Positions 52,238-60,891 of a stretch of 64,000 bases of DNA are shown piece by piece. Below the pieces are notes generated by a model, which was not told where the DNA came from, did no database searches, and saw nothing but the letters and a program-made list of their open reading frames with translations. The translations under genes were made by a program, and so were the position numbers. Positions within the stretch are counted from its first letter, which is position 1, and each line of letters starts with the position of its first letter. Source of the DNA: Pseudomonadota bacterium (GTDB lineage: Bacteria > Pseudomonadota > Alphaproteobacteria > Dongiales > Dongiaceae); the NCBI GenBank assembly GCA_016183985.1, contig JACPDN010000006.1, positions 1,054,001 to 1,118,000 on the forward strand. Reading direction: 5' to 3'.

Positions 52238-53479
52238 TCAATTCGGCGTGACAGAAGCGCACCCACGTTGGGTCATCATCCACAGGCCCACCGCCAGCGC
52301 GACGTTGAGAACAGCGCCGATGACCACGGCGCCCAAAGCTGTTTCTGGGCTGCCGTGTTCGATGAGGAAGGCGCCGATCGAAGGGGCTGCGGCCTGGGCA
52401 AAGAGGCTGGGGCGGGCGAGCCTGCCCATGATCGGGGCGTAGTCGGCGGGGCCGAAGAACGAGAGCGGCAGTGTGGCGCGGGCGATCGATTCCAGGCCGA
52501 TCCCGGCGCCGTAGAGGACCAGCGTCACGGCGACGAGCGGCAGGCCGGCCCACAACAATCCCAATCCCAGCCCCACGCAGATGACTGAGGCGAGCTTCGT
52601 CCAGATCGGATGATGATATTTGCCGATGAGACTTTCGATGAAACGGGCACCGACCTGTGACGGCCCCACCAGTGCACCGAAGGCGACGGCAGCGGCGAGC
52701 GAAATGCCATCTGCCTGCAGCATGGTCAGCAAATGGACCGAGATCACGGTCGACAGAAAAGCCGACAGGAGCGTGGTAAGGGCCATCAGGATGAAGAGGC
52801 TGCGTGGCGGCGCTTGGGTCGGCGCTTCATTGCTGCCGGCCGGCTCCGTCTCCACGGCGCGTGCGGTGATCTCCTTCGGCACGGCAAAGAGATGAAGCGG
52901 CAGAGTGATGCAGAGATGGATGCCTGCGAAGCAAAGGCAGGCACCACGCCAGCCGAAGCTTTCGACGAAGAAGGCGGCGAGTGGCCAGCCGAGCGTGCTG
53001 GCGAAGCCGCCGAAGAGTGTGAGAGCGGTGATGAGATTGCGCGCGCCATGACCATAGAGCCGCCCCAGGGTCGAGAAGGCGGAATCGTATAGTCCGGCCG
53101 CCATGCCGAATCCCATGATCACCCAGGAGGCGAGGAAGACCCCGATATTGGGTGCCAGGCTCATGATGAGGAGGCCAGTGGCGAAGAGCAGGCTGCCGGC
53201 GATGAGGACGGGCCGCCCACCTTGTGCCTTGATGACTTGGCCGATGCGCGGTGCCACGAGACCGGCGGCGAGCAGGCCCAGTGACAGGCCGGCGACGATC
53301 CAGGAGAAGGACCAGCCGGTATCCGCGGCAATCGGGCGTGCCAATACCGCCAGCAGATAATAGGAAGATCCCCAGGCGAGGATCTGCGCAATGCCCAGCA
53401 CAGGCACCAGCAGGCGCGGCGACCGGCGCGGATCGTGGCCGGCTGGATGTGCGGCGGACAAAATGCAAAACCTCGGCAA
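52238..53479 (-). CDS. MFS transporter 1
   Basis: A 413-residue major facilitator with about twelve membrane segments. Typical N-terminal ILAWGSSYYLLAVLARP, and the loop motifs GRLYGHGARN and GPSQVGARFIESL. Substrate unknown; relatives are often in detoxification or uptake of small organic anions. The start is uncertain: the frame begins with a TTG and has no clear ribosome site; nearby internal starts are possible. It is divergent from the flavin oxidoreductase gene. Confidence 0.82.
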   Translation of the reverse strand: MPRFCILSAAHPAGHDPRRSPRLLVPVLGIAQILAWGSSYYLLAVLARPIAADTGWSFSWIVAGLSLGLLAAGLVAPRIGQVIKAQGGRPVLIAGSLLFATGLLIMSLAPNIGVFLASWVIMGFGMAAGLYDSAFSTLGRLYGHGARNLITALTLFGGFASTLGWPLAAFFVESFGWRGACLCFAGIHLCITLPLHLFAVPKEITARAVETEPAGSNEAPTQAPPRSLFILMALTTLLSAFLSTVISVHLLTMLQADGISLAAAVAFGALVGPSQVGARFIESLIGKYHHPIWTKLASVICVGLGLGLLWAGLPLVAVTLVLYGAGIGLESIARATLPLSFFGPADYAPIMGRLARPSLFAQAAAPSIGAFLIEHGSPETALGAVVIGAVLNVALAVGLWMMTQRGCASVTPN

Positions 53480-53591
53480 GGAGAATGTCAGTTAGCGATC
53501 TTGCCCAGATGCGGCGTGACGCGGCAAGCCATGCACGGGCCAGTGATTTCATGGCATATTGCCGGCCCCACGCGACGCGCCGGAGTTTCCC

Positions 53592-54908
53592 TTGCCCAAG
53601 ATCCATCTACTGCCAGCCGATGACGCGACCAATGGCTGGCTGAAGCACCTGCCTGCGCGCCAGCCGAAACCGGCACTGAAGGGCACGGCGCGGGCCGACT
53701 GGCTGTTGATCGGCGCCGGCTTTGCTGGATTGGCCGCCGCCCGTCGCCTGGCCCAGAACCGGCCGAATGACAGCATCGTTTTGCTCGACGCGCGCAATGT
53801 CGGCGATGGTCCATCGGGACGGAATTCCGGATTCGCCATCGATCTGCCGCATCATACCAGCGGCGATCTCCGCCACCCTGAGAGTGCCAAGCGGGCGCTT
53901 CGGCTCAATCGCATGGCGATCGATTATCTTGAACGCCATGTGAAAGCGCATGCCATCGATTGCCAGTGGAGTCGCCAGGGCCAGATCATGGCGGCCAGCG
54001 CCGCCCTCGGCGAAGATCAGCTCGCCCATTTCCACAGTATGCTGGAGACGCTTGGCGAGCCATACGAGCAATTGAACCGGGGTGCCGCGCGGGCTCTTCT
54101 CGGCACTAATTTTTACAGCGCCGCCATTCGGACATTCGGCACGGTGTTGATGCAGCCTGCAGCTTTGGTGCGCGGGCTGGCTGATACGCTCCCTGCCAAT
54201 GTCAGCCTCCATGAAAATTCGGCGGTGCTGTCGATCGACTACGGCAAGAGCGTCACCGCGATGACCGCCGAGGGCCAGGTGCGCGCCGACAAAGTCATCC
54301 TCTGCGTCGACGGTTTTGCGCCGCAATTCGACATCTATCGCGGGCGCCTGTTCGGCCTGCGCATCTTCGCCAGCATCACGCGCCCCTTGAGTGCCACCGA
54401 GCGCCAAGAGATGGGTTCGGCGCCGGAATGGGGCATCCTGCCGGCAGCGCGTTTCGGCGGCGGTACGCTGCGCTATACCCAGGATGGACGGTTGCTGATC
54501 CGCTCATCCTACGCCTACAAGCCGTCGATGCAGGCAGATATCGCGACCAATAACCGGATCGCGCATATCCATCGCCGCAAATTCGATGCGCGTTTTCCGA
54601 CCCTCAAACACGTACCGTTCGAAGCAACCTGGACCGGTTTCCTGTGCCTTTCGAAGAACCTGGCACCCGGTTTCGGCCGCCATCAGACGAATGTGTTCTC
54701 GGCCGTATGCCAGAACGGCGTCGGTGTCACCAAGGGCACGCAATCCGGCATCCTCATCGCCGATCTCGCCAGCGGCATCGACAACCCGCTGATCGCCGAT
54801 ATGGAAGCGCAAGGCCAGCCGAGCCGCGTACCACCGGAGCCACTTCTCGGTTTGGGCGTGCGCGCGAATATTGCCTGGCAAGGCTGGTTGGCGCGGAGCG
54901 AGGATTGA
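53592..54908 (+). CDS. FAD-dependent amine/amino-acid oxidoreductase (DAO fold)
   Basis: A 438-residue DAO-family flavoprotein: WLLIGAGFAGLAAARRLA is the FAD Rossmann motif; DGPSGRNSGFAIDLP follows, and QNGVGVTKGTQSGILIADL is the C-terminal flavin contact. It resembles gamma-glutamylputrescine oxidases (PuuB-like), but the substrate is open. I start at the TTG at 53592, which has GGAG 6 nt upstream; the frame begins at a TTG at 53559. The adjacent MFS transporter may carry its substrate. Confidence 0.85.
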   Translation: MPKIHLLPADDATNGWLKHLPARQPKPALKGTARADWLLIGAGFAGLAAARRLAQNRPNDSIVLLDARNVGDGPSGRNSGFAIDLPHHTSGDLRHPESAKRALRLNRMAIDYLERHVKAHAIDCQWSRQGQIMAASAALGEDQLAHFHSMLETLGEPYEQLNRGAARALLGTNFYSAAIRTFGTVLMQPAALVRGLADTLPANVSLHENSAVLSIDYGKSVTAMTAEGQVRADKVILCVDGFAPQFDIYRGRLFGLRIFASITRPLSATERQEMGSAPEWGILPAARFGGGTLRYTQDGRLLIRSSYAYKPSMQADIATNNRIAHIHRRKFDARFPTLKHVPFEATWTGFLCLSKNLAPGFGRHQTNVFSAVCQNGVGVTKGTQSGILIADLASGIDNPLIADMEAQGQPSRVPPEPLLGLGVRANIAWQGWLARSED

Positions 54909-54929
54909 GAGGAGGTGGGACAATCGGAC

Positions 54930-56150
54930 TCAAACCGCCGCCAGTTCAGCCCCCTTCACCTTATCCTTCAACACAAGCACCATAACTCCGGCGAGAAGGG
55001 CGAGGCCGATGGCGCTGAGCCAGATCCAGTCGAAGGCTTGGAAGCGGTCGAACACGAAGCCGCCGAAATAGGCGCCCAATGCACCGCCCAGGGAATGGCC
55101 GGCCGAGATGAGGCCCATGGCGAGGCCCATGACGCGGAGGCCCAGATGCGAGGCGACGAGGCTGGCGGTTGGCGGCACGGTCGCGTAATCGACGACGCCG
55201 AAGAGGGCCGCAAAGAGCAGCAGATTGGCGATGTCACCGCCGATGTTGAGCAGCAGGATATAGCTGAAGCCGCGCAGCACATAAATGCTGCCCAGCAGGA
55301 ACACGCGGTTGACGCGGTCGGTGAGCCAGCCGGCGCCGATCATGCCCACCATGTTGACGGCCGAGAGCAGGCCATAGGCGGCGGCACTCGGTATCGGGCC
55401 GAAACCGCAGAACTGCGCATAGGGCATGAAATGCGTTTCGATGATGCCGGTCGTGGTGAAGCCGCAGAGGAAGAAGCTCCCGAAAAGAACGTGGAAGGCA
55501 GGGCGGCGGATGATGAAGCCGAAATCGTTGGCGAAGCTCGCCTGGGTCGGCCGATCTTTCTCCTGCTGCGCGCCTTCTTGCCGCAGCATTACCCAAAGCA
55601 ATGGGGCCAGCAGCAAAGAGAGAACCCCGAGGCCGATAAAGCTCCAGCGCCAGTTCATCTCGGCGAGGATCAAGGCCACCAGCGGCATGATCAGGAACTG
55701 GCCGCCAGTCGAGCCTGAGGTGGCGATGCCAAGGGCGAGGCCACGACGCTGGTCGAAAAGGCGCGCAATCGCAGTCGAGACGACATGGGTGGCCACCACG
55801 CTGAAGCCCGGCCCGCAAATGCCGACAAAGGCGATGGCGAAGACGAGGCGATTGTCGGCGAAGGCGATGATCAGGCTGCCGATGCCGCCGATGGCAAGGC
55901 CGCAACTGAGCAACGGTCGCACGCCATGACGATCGACCAGTCGTCCGGCGATGGGCGCCATGACTGCCATGACGATGAGCGTTGCGGCGACGATGCCGGA
56001 GACGAAACCGCGCGACCAGCCGAGCTCGGCATCCCAGACCGGCATGACGAGGCCGATGCTGGCGCGTGCCGAGAAGGAGATGGCGAGGGCCAGGAAGGCG
56101 AAGCCCACCACCAGCCAGGGGAGGAAGGCGTTGCGGGAAATGGCGGTCAT
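54930..56150 (-). CDS. MFS transporter 2
   Basis: A 406-residue major facilitator with about twelve membrane segments and the GRLVDRHGVRP loop-2/3 motif; the middle loop and TGIIETHFMPYAQ suggest a monocarboxylate/oxalate-formate-like subgroup. Substrate not known. It is divergent from the LysR gene across a 110-bp gap with a perfect operator-like palindrome, so LysR most likely controls it. Confidence 0.85.
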   Translation of the reverse strand: MTAISRNAFLPWLVVGFAFLALAISFSARASIGLVMPVWDAELGWSRGFVSGIVAATLIVMAVMAPIAGRLVDRHGVRPLLSCGLAIGGIGSLIIAFADNRLVFAIAFVGICGPGFSVVATHVVSTAIARLFDQRRGLALGIATSGSTGGQFLIMPLVALILAEMNWRWSFIGLGVLSLLLAPLLWVMLRQEGAQQEKDRPTQASFANDFGFIIRRPAFHVLFGSFFLCGFTTTGIIETHFMPYAQFCGFGPIPSAAAYGLLSAVNMVGMIGAGWLTDRVNRVFLLGSIYVLRGFSYILLLNIGGDIANLLLFAALFGVVDYATVPPTASLVASHLGLRVMGLAMGLISAGHSLGGALGAYFGGFVFDRFQAFDWIWLSAIGLALLAGVMVLVLKDKVKGAELAAV

Positions 56151-56233
56151 GGCGGGTCCGATCTGCTGTGGCGGCGTCCTTGCCTCATATCGCCGGAGGG
56201 AACCCGCAGCGGCAAACCAGCAATATCGCCGGT

Positions 56234-56254
56234 GACTTTAGCTGTGCTAAAGTC
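56234..56254. promoter_or_regulatory. LysR-type operator between MFS transporter 2 and lysR
   Basis: A perfect inverted repeat GACTTTAGC-TGT-GCTAAAGTC contains the T-N11-A LysR core (TTTAGCTGTGCTAAA). It ends 6 nt before the LysR start codon, so bound regulator would block its own translation start region, giving autorepression. Confidence 0.65.
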
Positions 56255-56260
56255 GGCGCC

Positions 56261-57169
56261 ATGCAGATCAGGCTGGATTGGCTGGAAACCTTCGTTTTGG
56301 TGGCGCGCCTCAAAAGCATGAAGGCCGCCGCTGAAGTCCTGTCTTTAAGCGCCGGGGCGATCAGCCAGCGCATACGGGCCTTGGAGGAGCGCGCCGGCTA
56401 CCGGCTATTTCAGCGCCAGGGCGGCGGCATTGCCCTGACACATGAGGCAGAGCTGCTGCTTTCTGACCTGGCGCCGGCTTTCGAGACGATCAACCGCGCC
56501 TGGGCCCGGATCGATGGGGCCGAGGCATTGGCCCGCCAGCGCCTGACGGTCAGCACCATGCCGAGCTTTGCCAATTTCGTCCTGGTGCCGCGCCTGGGTT
56601 CCTTCAGCCAGCATTTCCCGCAGGTCGAGGTCAATGTCGAGACGGATCTCAGGGTGGTCGATCTTCATACCGAGCCGGTCGACATCGCCATTCGCCATGG
56701 GCTCGGCGATTATCCAGGCCTCGTCGCGACCCCGCTCATTTCGCCGTCGCTCATTGTGGTGGGAAGCCTGGATCTCATCGCCAAGCACGGGCCGCTGAAG
56801 CGCGCCGCCGATTGTCTGGCACTGCCCCTGCTCCATGACCATACGCGCCAGGATTGGCGGCTGTGGTTCGAGGCGCATGGCGTGGCGACGCCGGACCGCC
56901 TCAAAGGACCGGCTTTCTCGGACGGGACGCTGATCGTGCGCGCGGCGGTGGCGGGCCAGGGCCTCGGCCTGGTGCGGGAATTCTATGCGGCGGAAGAACT
57001 GGAGTCCGGACGCTTGATCCGCGCCCTCGACGTCAGCTGGCCGAGCCGCTTCGGCTATTACTTGGTGGCAACCGCAGAAGCCCTGCAGCGGCCCGTGGTC
57101 CGCGCCTTCCGCAACTGGCTGGTCGAGGAGATGGCAACCCTGGAACGCGAGGCCGAGAAGGCGGCGTGA
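56261..57169 (+). CDS. LysR-family transcriptional regulator
   Basis: A 302-residue LysR protein, GcvA-like. N-terminal helix-turn-helix with LDWLETFVLVARLKSMKAAAEVLSLSAGAISQRIRALEE, then an effector domain (about 92-290; PVDIAIRHGLGDYPGL and VAGQGLGLVREFYA). The ATG at 56261 fits the family start; a long upstream frame is not part of the gene. Divergent from MFS transporter 2, its probable target. Confidence 0.9.
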   Translation: MQIRLDWLETFVLVARLKSMKAAAEVLSLSAGAISQRIRALEERAGYRLFQRQGGGIALTHEAELLLSDLAPAFETINRAWARIDGAEALARQRLTVSTMPSFANFVLVPRLGSFSQHFPQVEVNVETDLRVVDLHTEPVDIAIRHGLGDYPGLVATPLISPSLIVVGSLDLIAKHGPLKRAADCLALPLLHDHTRQDWRLWFEAHGVATPDRLKGPAFSDGTLIVRAAVAGQGLGLVREFYAAEELESGRLIRALDVSWPSRFGYYLVATAEALQRPVVRAFRNWLVEEMATLEREAEKAA

Positions 57170-57305
57170 GAACGGCCTCTCTCCCCGCTGACATAGGGGG
57201 CGTTCTGTGCGCACCGTCATAGCGGGCGGCGACGCGGAGCCTTAAGATCGGCAACATGAAGGCTGTCTGCCGGCCACAATCTATCAGCTACTGGGAGTTC
57301 GTCCG

Positions 57306-57890
57306 ATGCGTTGCTTGCGTTTCCTGGCGCTGACCGCCGCACCGCTGGTTCTTTGCCTGGGCCTTGCCGCCTGTTTCGTGCAGCATCCGCAATTGATCGG
57401 CGCCCCGGAAAAGGTGGCGGCCGGGCAATGGAGCGGTGCCTGGGTGGCCGAGCCCAATCGCGATGGCGAGGAGCCTGGCTTCTTTCATGTGAATGACGTC
57501 GACCCGGCGCAAGGCAGCTTCATCGTCGAAGAAGCCGATGCCGACGGGAACGGGATGGGCGACAAGATGGAGATGCAGCTGCGCCGCGTGGGCGAGCAGC
57601 TGTTCCTGGATGTGCGCGAAAAGGCCGATGGCCCCTGGATGTTGTTCATCATCGATGAGGTGACACCGGACAAGATCGTGCTGGCCTGGAAGCCGGCCGC
57701 GGAACCTTTTGAGGCGGCCATCGCCAAGGGCGACTTCAAGGCCAAACTCACCAAGAACGCCGATGGCGACGTGTCGGACATCGTCTTCGATGCCTTGAGT
57801 GAAAAGGAAGCGGAGACGCTCGCCAAGAACTGGCGCGACCTCTTCGTTGCTGAGCACATCACCCTGAAGCGTTTCGTCGTCGCCGATTGA
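57306..57890 (+). CDS. Lipoprotein of unknown function
   Basis: A 194-residue lipoprotein: signal with lipobox LGLAAC (cysteine near 23). The mature part is beta-rich with GQWSGAWVAEP near the start and acidic stretches (VEEADADGNGMGD, like a calcium-binding loop but unproven). I do not recognise the family. Start ATG at 57306. It stands between the LysR gene and the convergent dioxygenase gene. Confidence 0.75.
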   Translation: MRCLRFLALTAAPLVLCLGLAACFVQHPQLIGAPEKVAAGQWSGAWVAEPNRDGEEPGFFHVNDVDPAQGSFIVEEADADGNGMGDKMEMQLRRVGEQLFLDVREKADGPWMLFIIDEVTPDKIVLAWKPAAEPFEAAIAKGDFKAKLTKNADGDVSDIVFDALSEKEAETLAKNWRDLFVAEHITLKRFVVAD

Positions 57891-57895
57891 TCGCG

Positions 57896-58705
57896 TCAGG
57901 CGGCCGCGTCGAAGCGGAAGCTCGAAGCCGTGATGGCGCCGAAAACCGTGTCCTCGTGATAGACGCAGCTTGCCTTGTCGTCATGGGCGGCACCCACCGC
58001 CACCATCAACGGCAGCAGATGTTCCTCACGCGGATGTGCGAGACGCGCCGACGGCGCCTTGGCCCAGGCGAGAAGCCCGGCTTCGCGCGCCTGCGGTGAC
58101 GATTTCACCACGGTCTCCTGCAGCCAGCCATCGAAGGCCGCCGATGGTGCCGCCCCTTGCGGCCCCATCAGGCGCAGGTTGTGGAAGCTGAAGCCGCTGC
58201 CGACGATGAGCACGCCCTCGTCGCGCAAGGGCGCCAGGGCGCGGCCCAAAGCGAGATGCTCGGCCGGGTCGAGATTACCCTTGAGGGCTACCTGGATGAC
58301 CGGCACGTCGGCCTCCGGGTACATGATGGCAAGTGGGGCGAAGGTGCCGTGATCATACCCGCGTTCCGGATCGAGCCGCGTGGGGAGCCCGGCACCGGCG
58401 ATGAGAACCCCGACGCGTTGCGCCAGGACCGGATCGCCCGGCGCCGGATAGACGATGTCGTAGGTGTATTTCGGGAAGCCGTAATAATCGTAGACCATGG
58501 GCGGGCGCGGATTGCTCATCACCGCGAATGAGTCTTCCTCCCAATGGCCGGAGATCATCAGCACGGCCTTAGGCTCGGCCCCGATCTGGCGCGGCATGTC
58601 TTTGAGCGAGAGCTCAAGCCCATGGAGCATCTGGCGCCAATCCTCAAGCCAGGGCCACGGCCCCCCACCATGGGAGATGAAATAGGTCGGCAGGCGCTGG
58701 GTCAT
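57896..58705 (-). CDS. ygiD: DODA/YgiD-type extradiol dioxygenase
   Basis: A 269-residue class III extradiol ring-cleavage enzyme. Metal ligands are expected in YFISHGGGPWPW (His near 12), ISGHWEED, YDHGTFAPL and the later His of HPREEHLLPL. Plant DODA homologues cleave DOPA in betalain synthesis; the E. coli YgiD is a DOPA 4,5-dioxygenase. The natural substrate here is unknown. Cytosolic, single gene. Confidence 0.87.
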   Translation of the reverse strand: MTQRLPTYFISHGGGPWPWLEDWRQMLHGLELSLKDMPRQIGAEPKAVLMISGHWEEDSFAVMSNPRPPMVYDYYGFPKYTYDIVYPAPGDPVLAQRVGVLIAGAGLPTRLDPERGYDHGTFAPLAIMYPEADVPVIQVALKGNLDPAEHLALGRALAPLRDEGVLIVGSGFSFHNLRLMGPQGAAPSAAFDGWLQETVVKSSPQAREAGLLAWAKAPSARLAHPREEHLLPLMVAVGAAHDDKASCVYHEDTVFGAITASSFRFDAAA

Positions 58706-58888
58706 GGTAGTCGGCGATCCTTCTTAGAGAATGGCGTCGGTTCAGAAGCTAAGTGGTTAGCGGCGCGTAATCGAGTAGCGCCGGCTCAACAGACTATTTC
58801 CCAAAAGGAAACGGCGGCCGGATCGGTGCGCCATCCTCAGGCGATGAAAAATGCGACACACCTAATAATTGATGATTATTCCTATAAA

Positions 58889-58919
58889 TTCGGATGAATC
58901 GACCATTTTCGGATGAATC
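58889..58919. repeat. Direct repeat TTCGGATGAATC (two copies)
   Basis: Exact 12-bp copies at 58889-58900 and 58908-58919 are 19 bp apart start to start. Either a regulator site pair upstream of the GNAT gene or a remnant of a mobile event. Confidence 0.75.
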
Positions 58920-58939
58920 TAGCCCGTCATTCCTAATTC

Positions 58940-58961
58940 ACGGGACATTTTCCCGTTTTTT
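58940..58961 (+). terminator. Terminator-like hairpin in AT-rich region
   Basis: ACGGGA and TCCCGT flank a 5-nt loop and are followed by TTTTT. No gene ends just before it on this strand, so it may act as an attenuator in the leader of the downstream GNAT gene. Confidence 0.5.
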
Positions 58962-59057
58962 GTTAGGATTTGGTTTAATCTTATTCGTGTAAAATTTTAT
59001 CGATATTCTTCCTAAACTGTATGGATCGGCTGCGCGGGAGCAGCTTTGGGGGGTTCC

Positions 59058-59963
59058 ATGGGGGTTATCGAGCGGCGCTCACAGATCGATGTTTCGGTCA
59101 TTAAGGATATGGGCGCGCTGATGCAGGCGATGGCGATCCGCTCGGCGGTCTTCATCGGCGAGTTCGGCTGCGGCCATGACGAAGAATTCGACGGCAACGA
59201 TTTCAGTGCCACACATATCATCGCCAAGGTCGGCGGCGAGCCCGCTGGCACGATGCGCCTGCGCTATTTCGCCGATTTCGTGATTCCGGAACGCCTTGCC
59301 GTCCTGCCGGCCTTCCGCAAGGGCCGCTATGGCGAACGCGGCGTTGCCTATGCCCTCGCCACCTATGGCTTCAGGCTGGCCCGCATGAAGGGCTATCGCC
59401 GCTTCATCGGCTATTCGGTGCTGGGTCTTGAGCAATTCTGGGACCGGGTTGCGATGGCGAGCGGCGGCAAGGTCGACCGTTTCGGCGACCACCCGATCGA
59501 ATGCTCGGGCTCGACCTGTGTCGGCGTCTTCGGCTCGCTGGAGCCGATGGCGGGCGCCATCCATCCGCGCGAGGACTACCACGTGCTGACCGCCTGCGAG
59601 GCAGAGATCCCGCAGCATGTGCTGCAAAAGGCGGAGATGCTGCAATCCATGTCGGGCGATGCGCTTTTGAGCGCCCTCACCCATCCCGGACGCCGGCATA
59701 CAGACAGCCGCGTCGAGGCGCGCGCCGGCGAGAGGCGGGCCAGCGATCGGCGTGATGCAGAACGGCGTGGCACCGATCGCCGGGCCACGGATCGGCGCGG
59801 CAACGAACGGCGCAGCGACGCCTTTGCCATGGCCGCCATGGGCCAGGATCAGCGCTTTGGTGAACGGCGCGCCTTTGACCGTCGCGTTGGCGACCGCCGC
59901 ATGGCCGATCGCCGCAATGTTTCCCAGCCCGATCTTCAGGTCGCAACAGCCTCAGCCGCCTGA
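59058..59963 (+). CDS. GNAT acetyltransferase with Arg-rich pentapeptide tail
   Basis: A 301-residue protein. Residues 1-165 form a GNAT/autoinducer-synthase-like fold: AIRSAVFIGEFGCGHDEEFDGND and GEPAGTMRLRYF start it, and RFIGYSVLGLEQFWDRV follows. The tail (about 225-290) is a run of [DE]RRxx pentapeptides in two blocks (ERRASDRRDAERRGTDRR; ERRAFDRRVGDRRMADRR), about ten units, highly charged. The ATG at 59058 is behind GGGGGG. Substrate unknown; the tail may bind nucleic acid or membranes (inference). Confidence 0.72.
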   Translation: MGVIERRSQIDVSVIKDMGALMQAMAIRSAVFIGEFGCGHDEEFDGNDFSATHIIAKVGGEPAGTMRLRYFADFVIPERLAVLPAFRKGRYGERGVAYALATYGFRLARMKGYRRFIGYSVLGLEQFWDRVAMASGGKVDRFGDHPIECSGSTCVGVFGSLEPMAGAIHPREDYHVLTACEAEIPQHVLQKAEMLQSMSGDALLSALTHPGRRHTDSRVEARAGERRASDRRDAERRGTDRRATDRRGNERRSDAFAMAAMGQDQRFGERRAFDRRVGDRRMADRRNVSQPDLQVATASAA

Positions 59964-59990
59964 CCGCACCTTCGAACCCCCGAAAGCAAA

Positions 59991-60014
59991 ACGGCCGCCC
60001 GAAAGGGCGGCCGT
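59991..60014. terminator. Shared terminator of the GNAT gene and rpmE
   Basis: A perfect 10-bp stem (ACGGCCGCCC-GAAA-GGGCGGCCGT). On the minus strand it is followed by TTTTGCTTTC, so it best serves rpmE; on the plus strand by CTCGTTT. Confidence 0.9.
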
Positions 60015-60046
60015 CTCGTTTGGCTGGTGCGGAAAAGCGCCGGCGC

Positions 60047-60271
60047 TTACTTCTTGAGGCCGATGCCGGCGAACTTCTTGTTGAACTTCGCGAGCTGGCC
60101 GCCCGAATCCAGGAGGCGGTGAACGCCGGTCCAGGCCGGGTGCGACTTGGGGTCGATGTCGAGGTTGAGCGTGTCGCCCTCTTTGCCCCAGGTGCTGCGG
60201 GTCGTGAACTTGGTGCCGTCGGTCATGACGACATTGATCTCGTGGTAATCCGGATGACCAGTGGCCTTCAT
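60047..60271 (-). CDS. rpmE: Ribosomal protein bL31
   Basis: A 74-residue large-subunit protein. [19 protein letters not shown] and [24 protein letters not shown] are diagnostic of bL31. The zinc-binding C-x-x-C of the C+ form is absent (zinc-independent type). GGAGATTT precedes the ATG. Its leader carries three related 10-bp repeats under a strong promoter, and it may be autoregulated. Confidence 0.95.
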   Translation of the reverse strand: MKATGHPDYHEINVVMTDGTKFTTRSTWGKEGDTLNLDIDPKSHPAWTGVHRLLDSGGQLAKFNKKFAGIGLKK

Positions 60272-60291
60272 GGTAAATCTCCTACGCTAAA

Positions 60292-60330
60292 ACCCATGGG
60301 TAAAAGACCCTTGGGTAGCGACCCTTGGGC
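60292..60330 (-). promoter_or_regulatory. rpmE leader with three ACCCWWGGGT-type repeats
   Basis: Plus-strand copies ACCCATGGGT (60292-60301), ACCCTTGGGT (60307-60316) and ACCCTTGGGC (60321-60330) lie 15 and 14 bp apart within the expected transcript. In RNA the neighbouring repeats can pair (GGGT with ACCC) into alternative small hairpins. Leaders of L31 genes in other phyla are known autoregulatory RNAs; I did not recognise this as one of them. Confidence 0.6.
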
Positions 60331-60343
60331 GAAAGTTGGCCGG

Positions 60344-60372
60344 GTTATAACCAAGCCCCTCTAATTGCGCAA
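60344..60372 (-). promoter_or_regulatory. Promoter of rpmE
   Basis: Minus strand: TTGCGC (60372-60367), 17 nt, TATAAC (60349-60344). The start falls near 60337 and gives a leader of about 65 nt that contains the three repeats. Confidence 0.65.
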
Positions 60373-60554
60373 GAACCGATCTAAAACTGGGGCCGTTATG
60401 GCCTAGATGCCTGGAAAACCGCGACAAAATGGTTAATCCGATATCCAGATTTGCCATTGCGGCCCCCGGCAGGGCCGGTTATTCCAAGGCATTCTGCCCG
60501 GAAAGGCCCCAGACGGCCCCGGGGATCAGGACTCTTTTCCGGAAGATGCCGCCC

Positions 60555-60887
60555 ATGGACGCCGCCGAATTCGACCGCCTTGCCAGTGACACCCTGAAAC
60601 GCCTGTTGATCGCCATCGAGGACGGCATGGGCGATGTGATTGAGGATATCGACCTGCAGGGTTCGGTCCTGACCATCGAGCTCATCGATGGCGGCACCTA
60701 TGTCATCAACAAGCACGCAGAGAACAAGGAAATCTGGCTCTCGAGCCCCAAGAGCGGTGCGGCGCATTTCAAGCCGGATACTGCCGGCCGGCAGTGGCTG
60801 CCAACCCGGGGCGGCGACAATCTGCATGCCCGGCTCGAGGCGGAACTCTCCGCCGTGCTCGGGGCACCCTTGGGCTTGGAGGCTTGA
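60555..60887 (+). CDS. cyaY: Iron donor protein CyaY (frataxin)
   Basis: A 110-residue frataxin homologue that binds iron and modulates Fe-S assembly. EFDRLASDTLKRLLIAIED, VLTIELIDGGTYVINKHAENKEIWLSSPKSG and GRQWLP are family motifs, with the acidic first helix present. I start at the ATG 60555 with GGAAG 9 nt upstream; the frame opens further upstream and a Met at 60546 is possible. It is divergent from rpmE and precedes the ABC exporter. Confidence 0.93.
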   Translation: MDAAEFDRLASDTLKRLLIAIEDGMGDVIEDIDLQGSVLTIELIDGGTYVINKHAENKEIWLSSPKSGAAHFKPDTAGRQWLPTRGGDNLHARLEAELSAVLGAPLGLEA

Positions 60888-60891
60888 GATC

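Larger units (their letters stand above)
58706..59057. other. AT-rich intergenic region with repeats
   Basis: About 350 bp, markedly AT-rich from 58850 to 59020. Contents: inverted AATAAT/ATTATT (near 58865-58880), two copies of TTCGGATGAATC (58889 and 58908), a terminator-like hairpin (58940-58961) and a TTTAATC/TTATTC-type promoter-like stretch. No gene is supported. It precedes the Arg-rich GNAT gene and looks like a regulatory region or a transfer scar. Confidence 0.5.
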
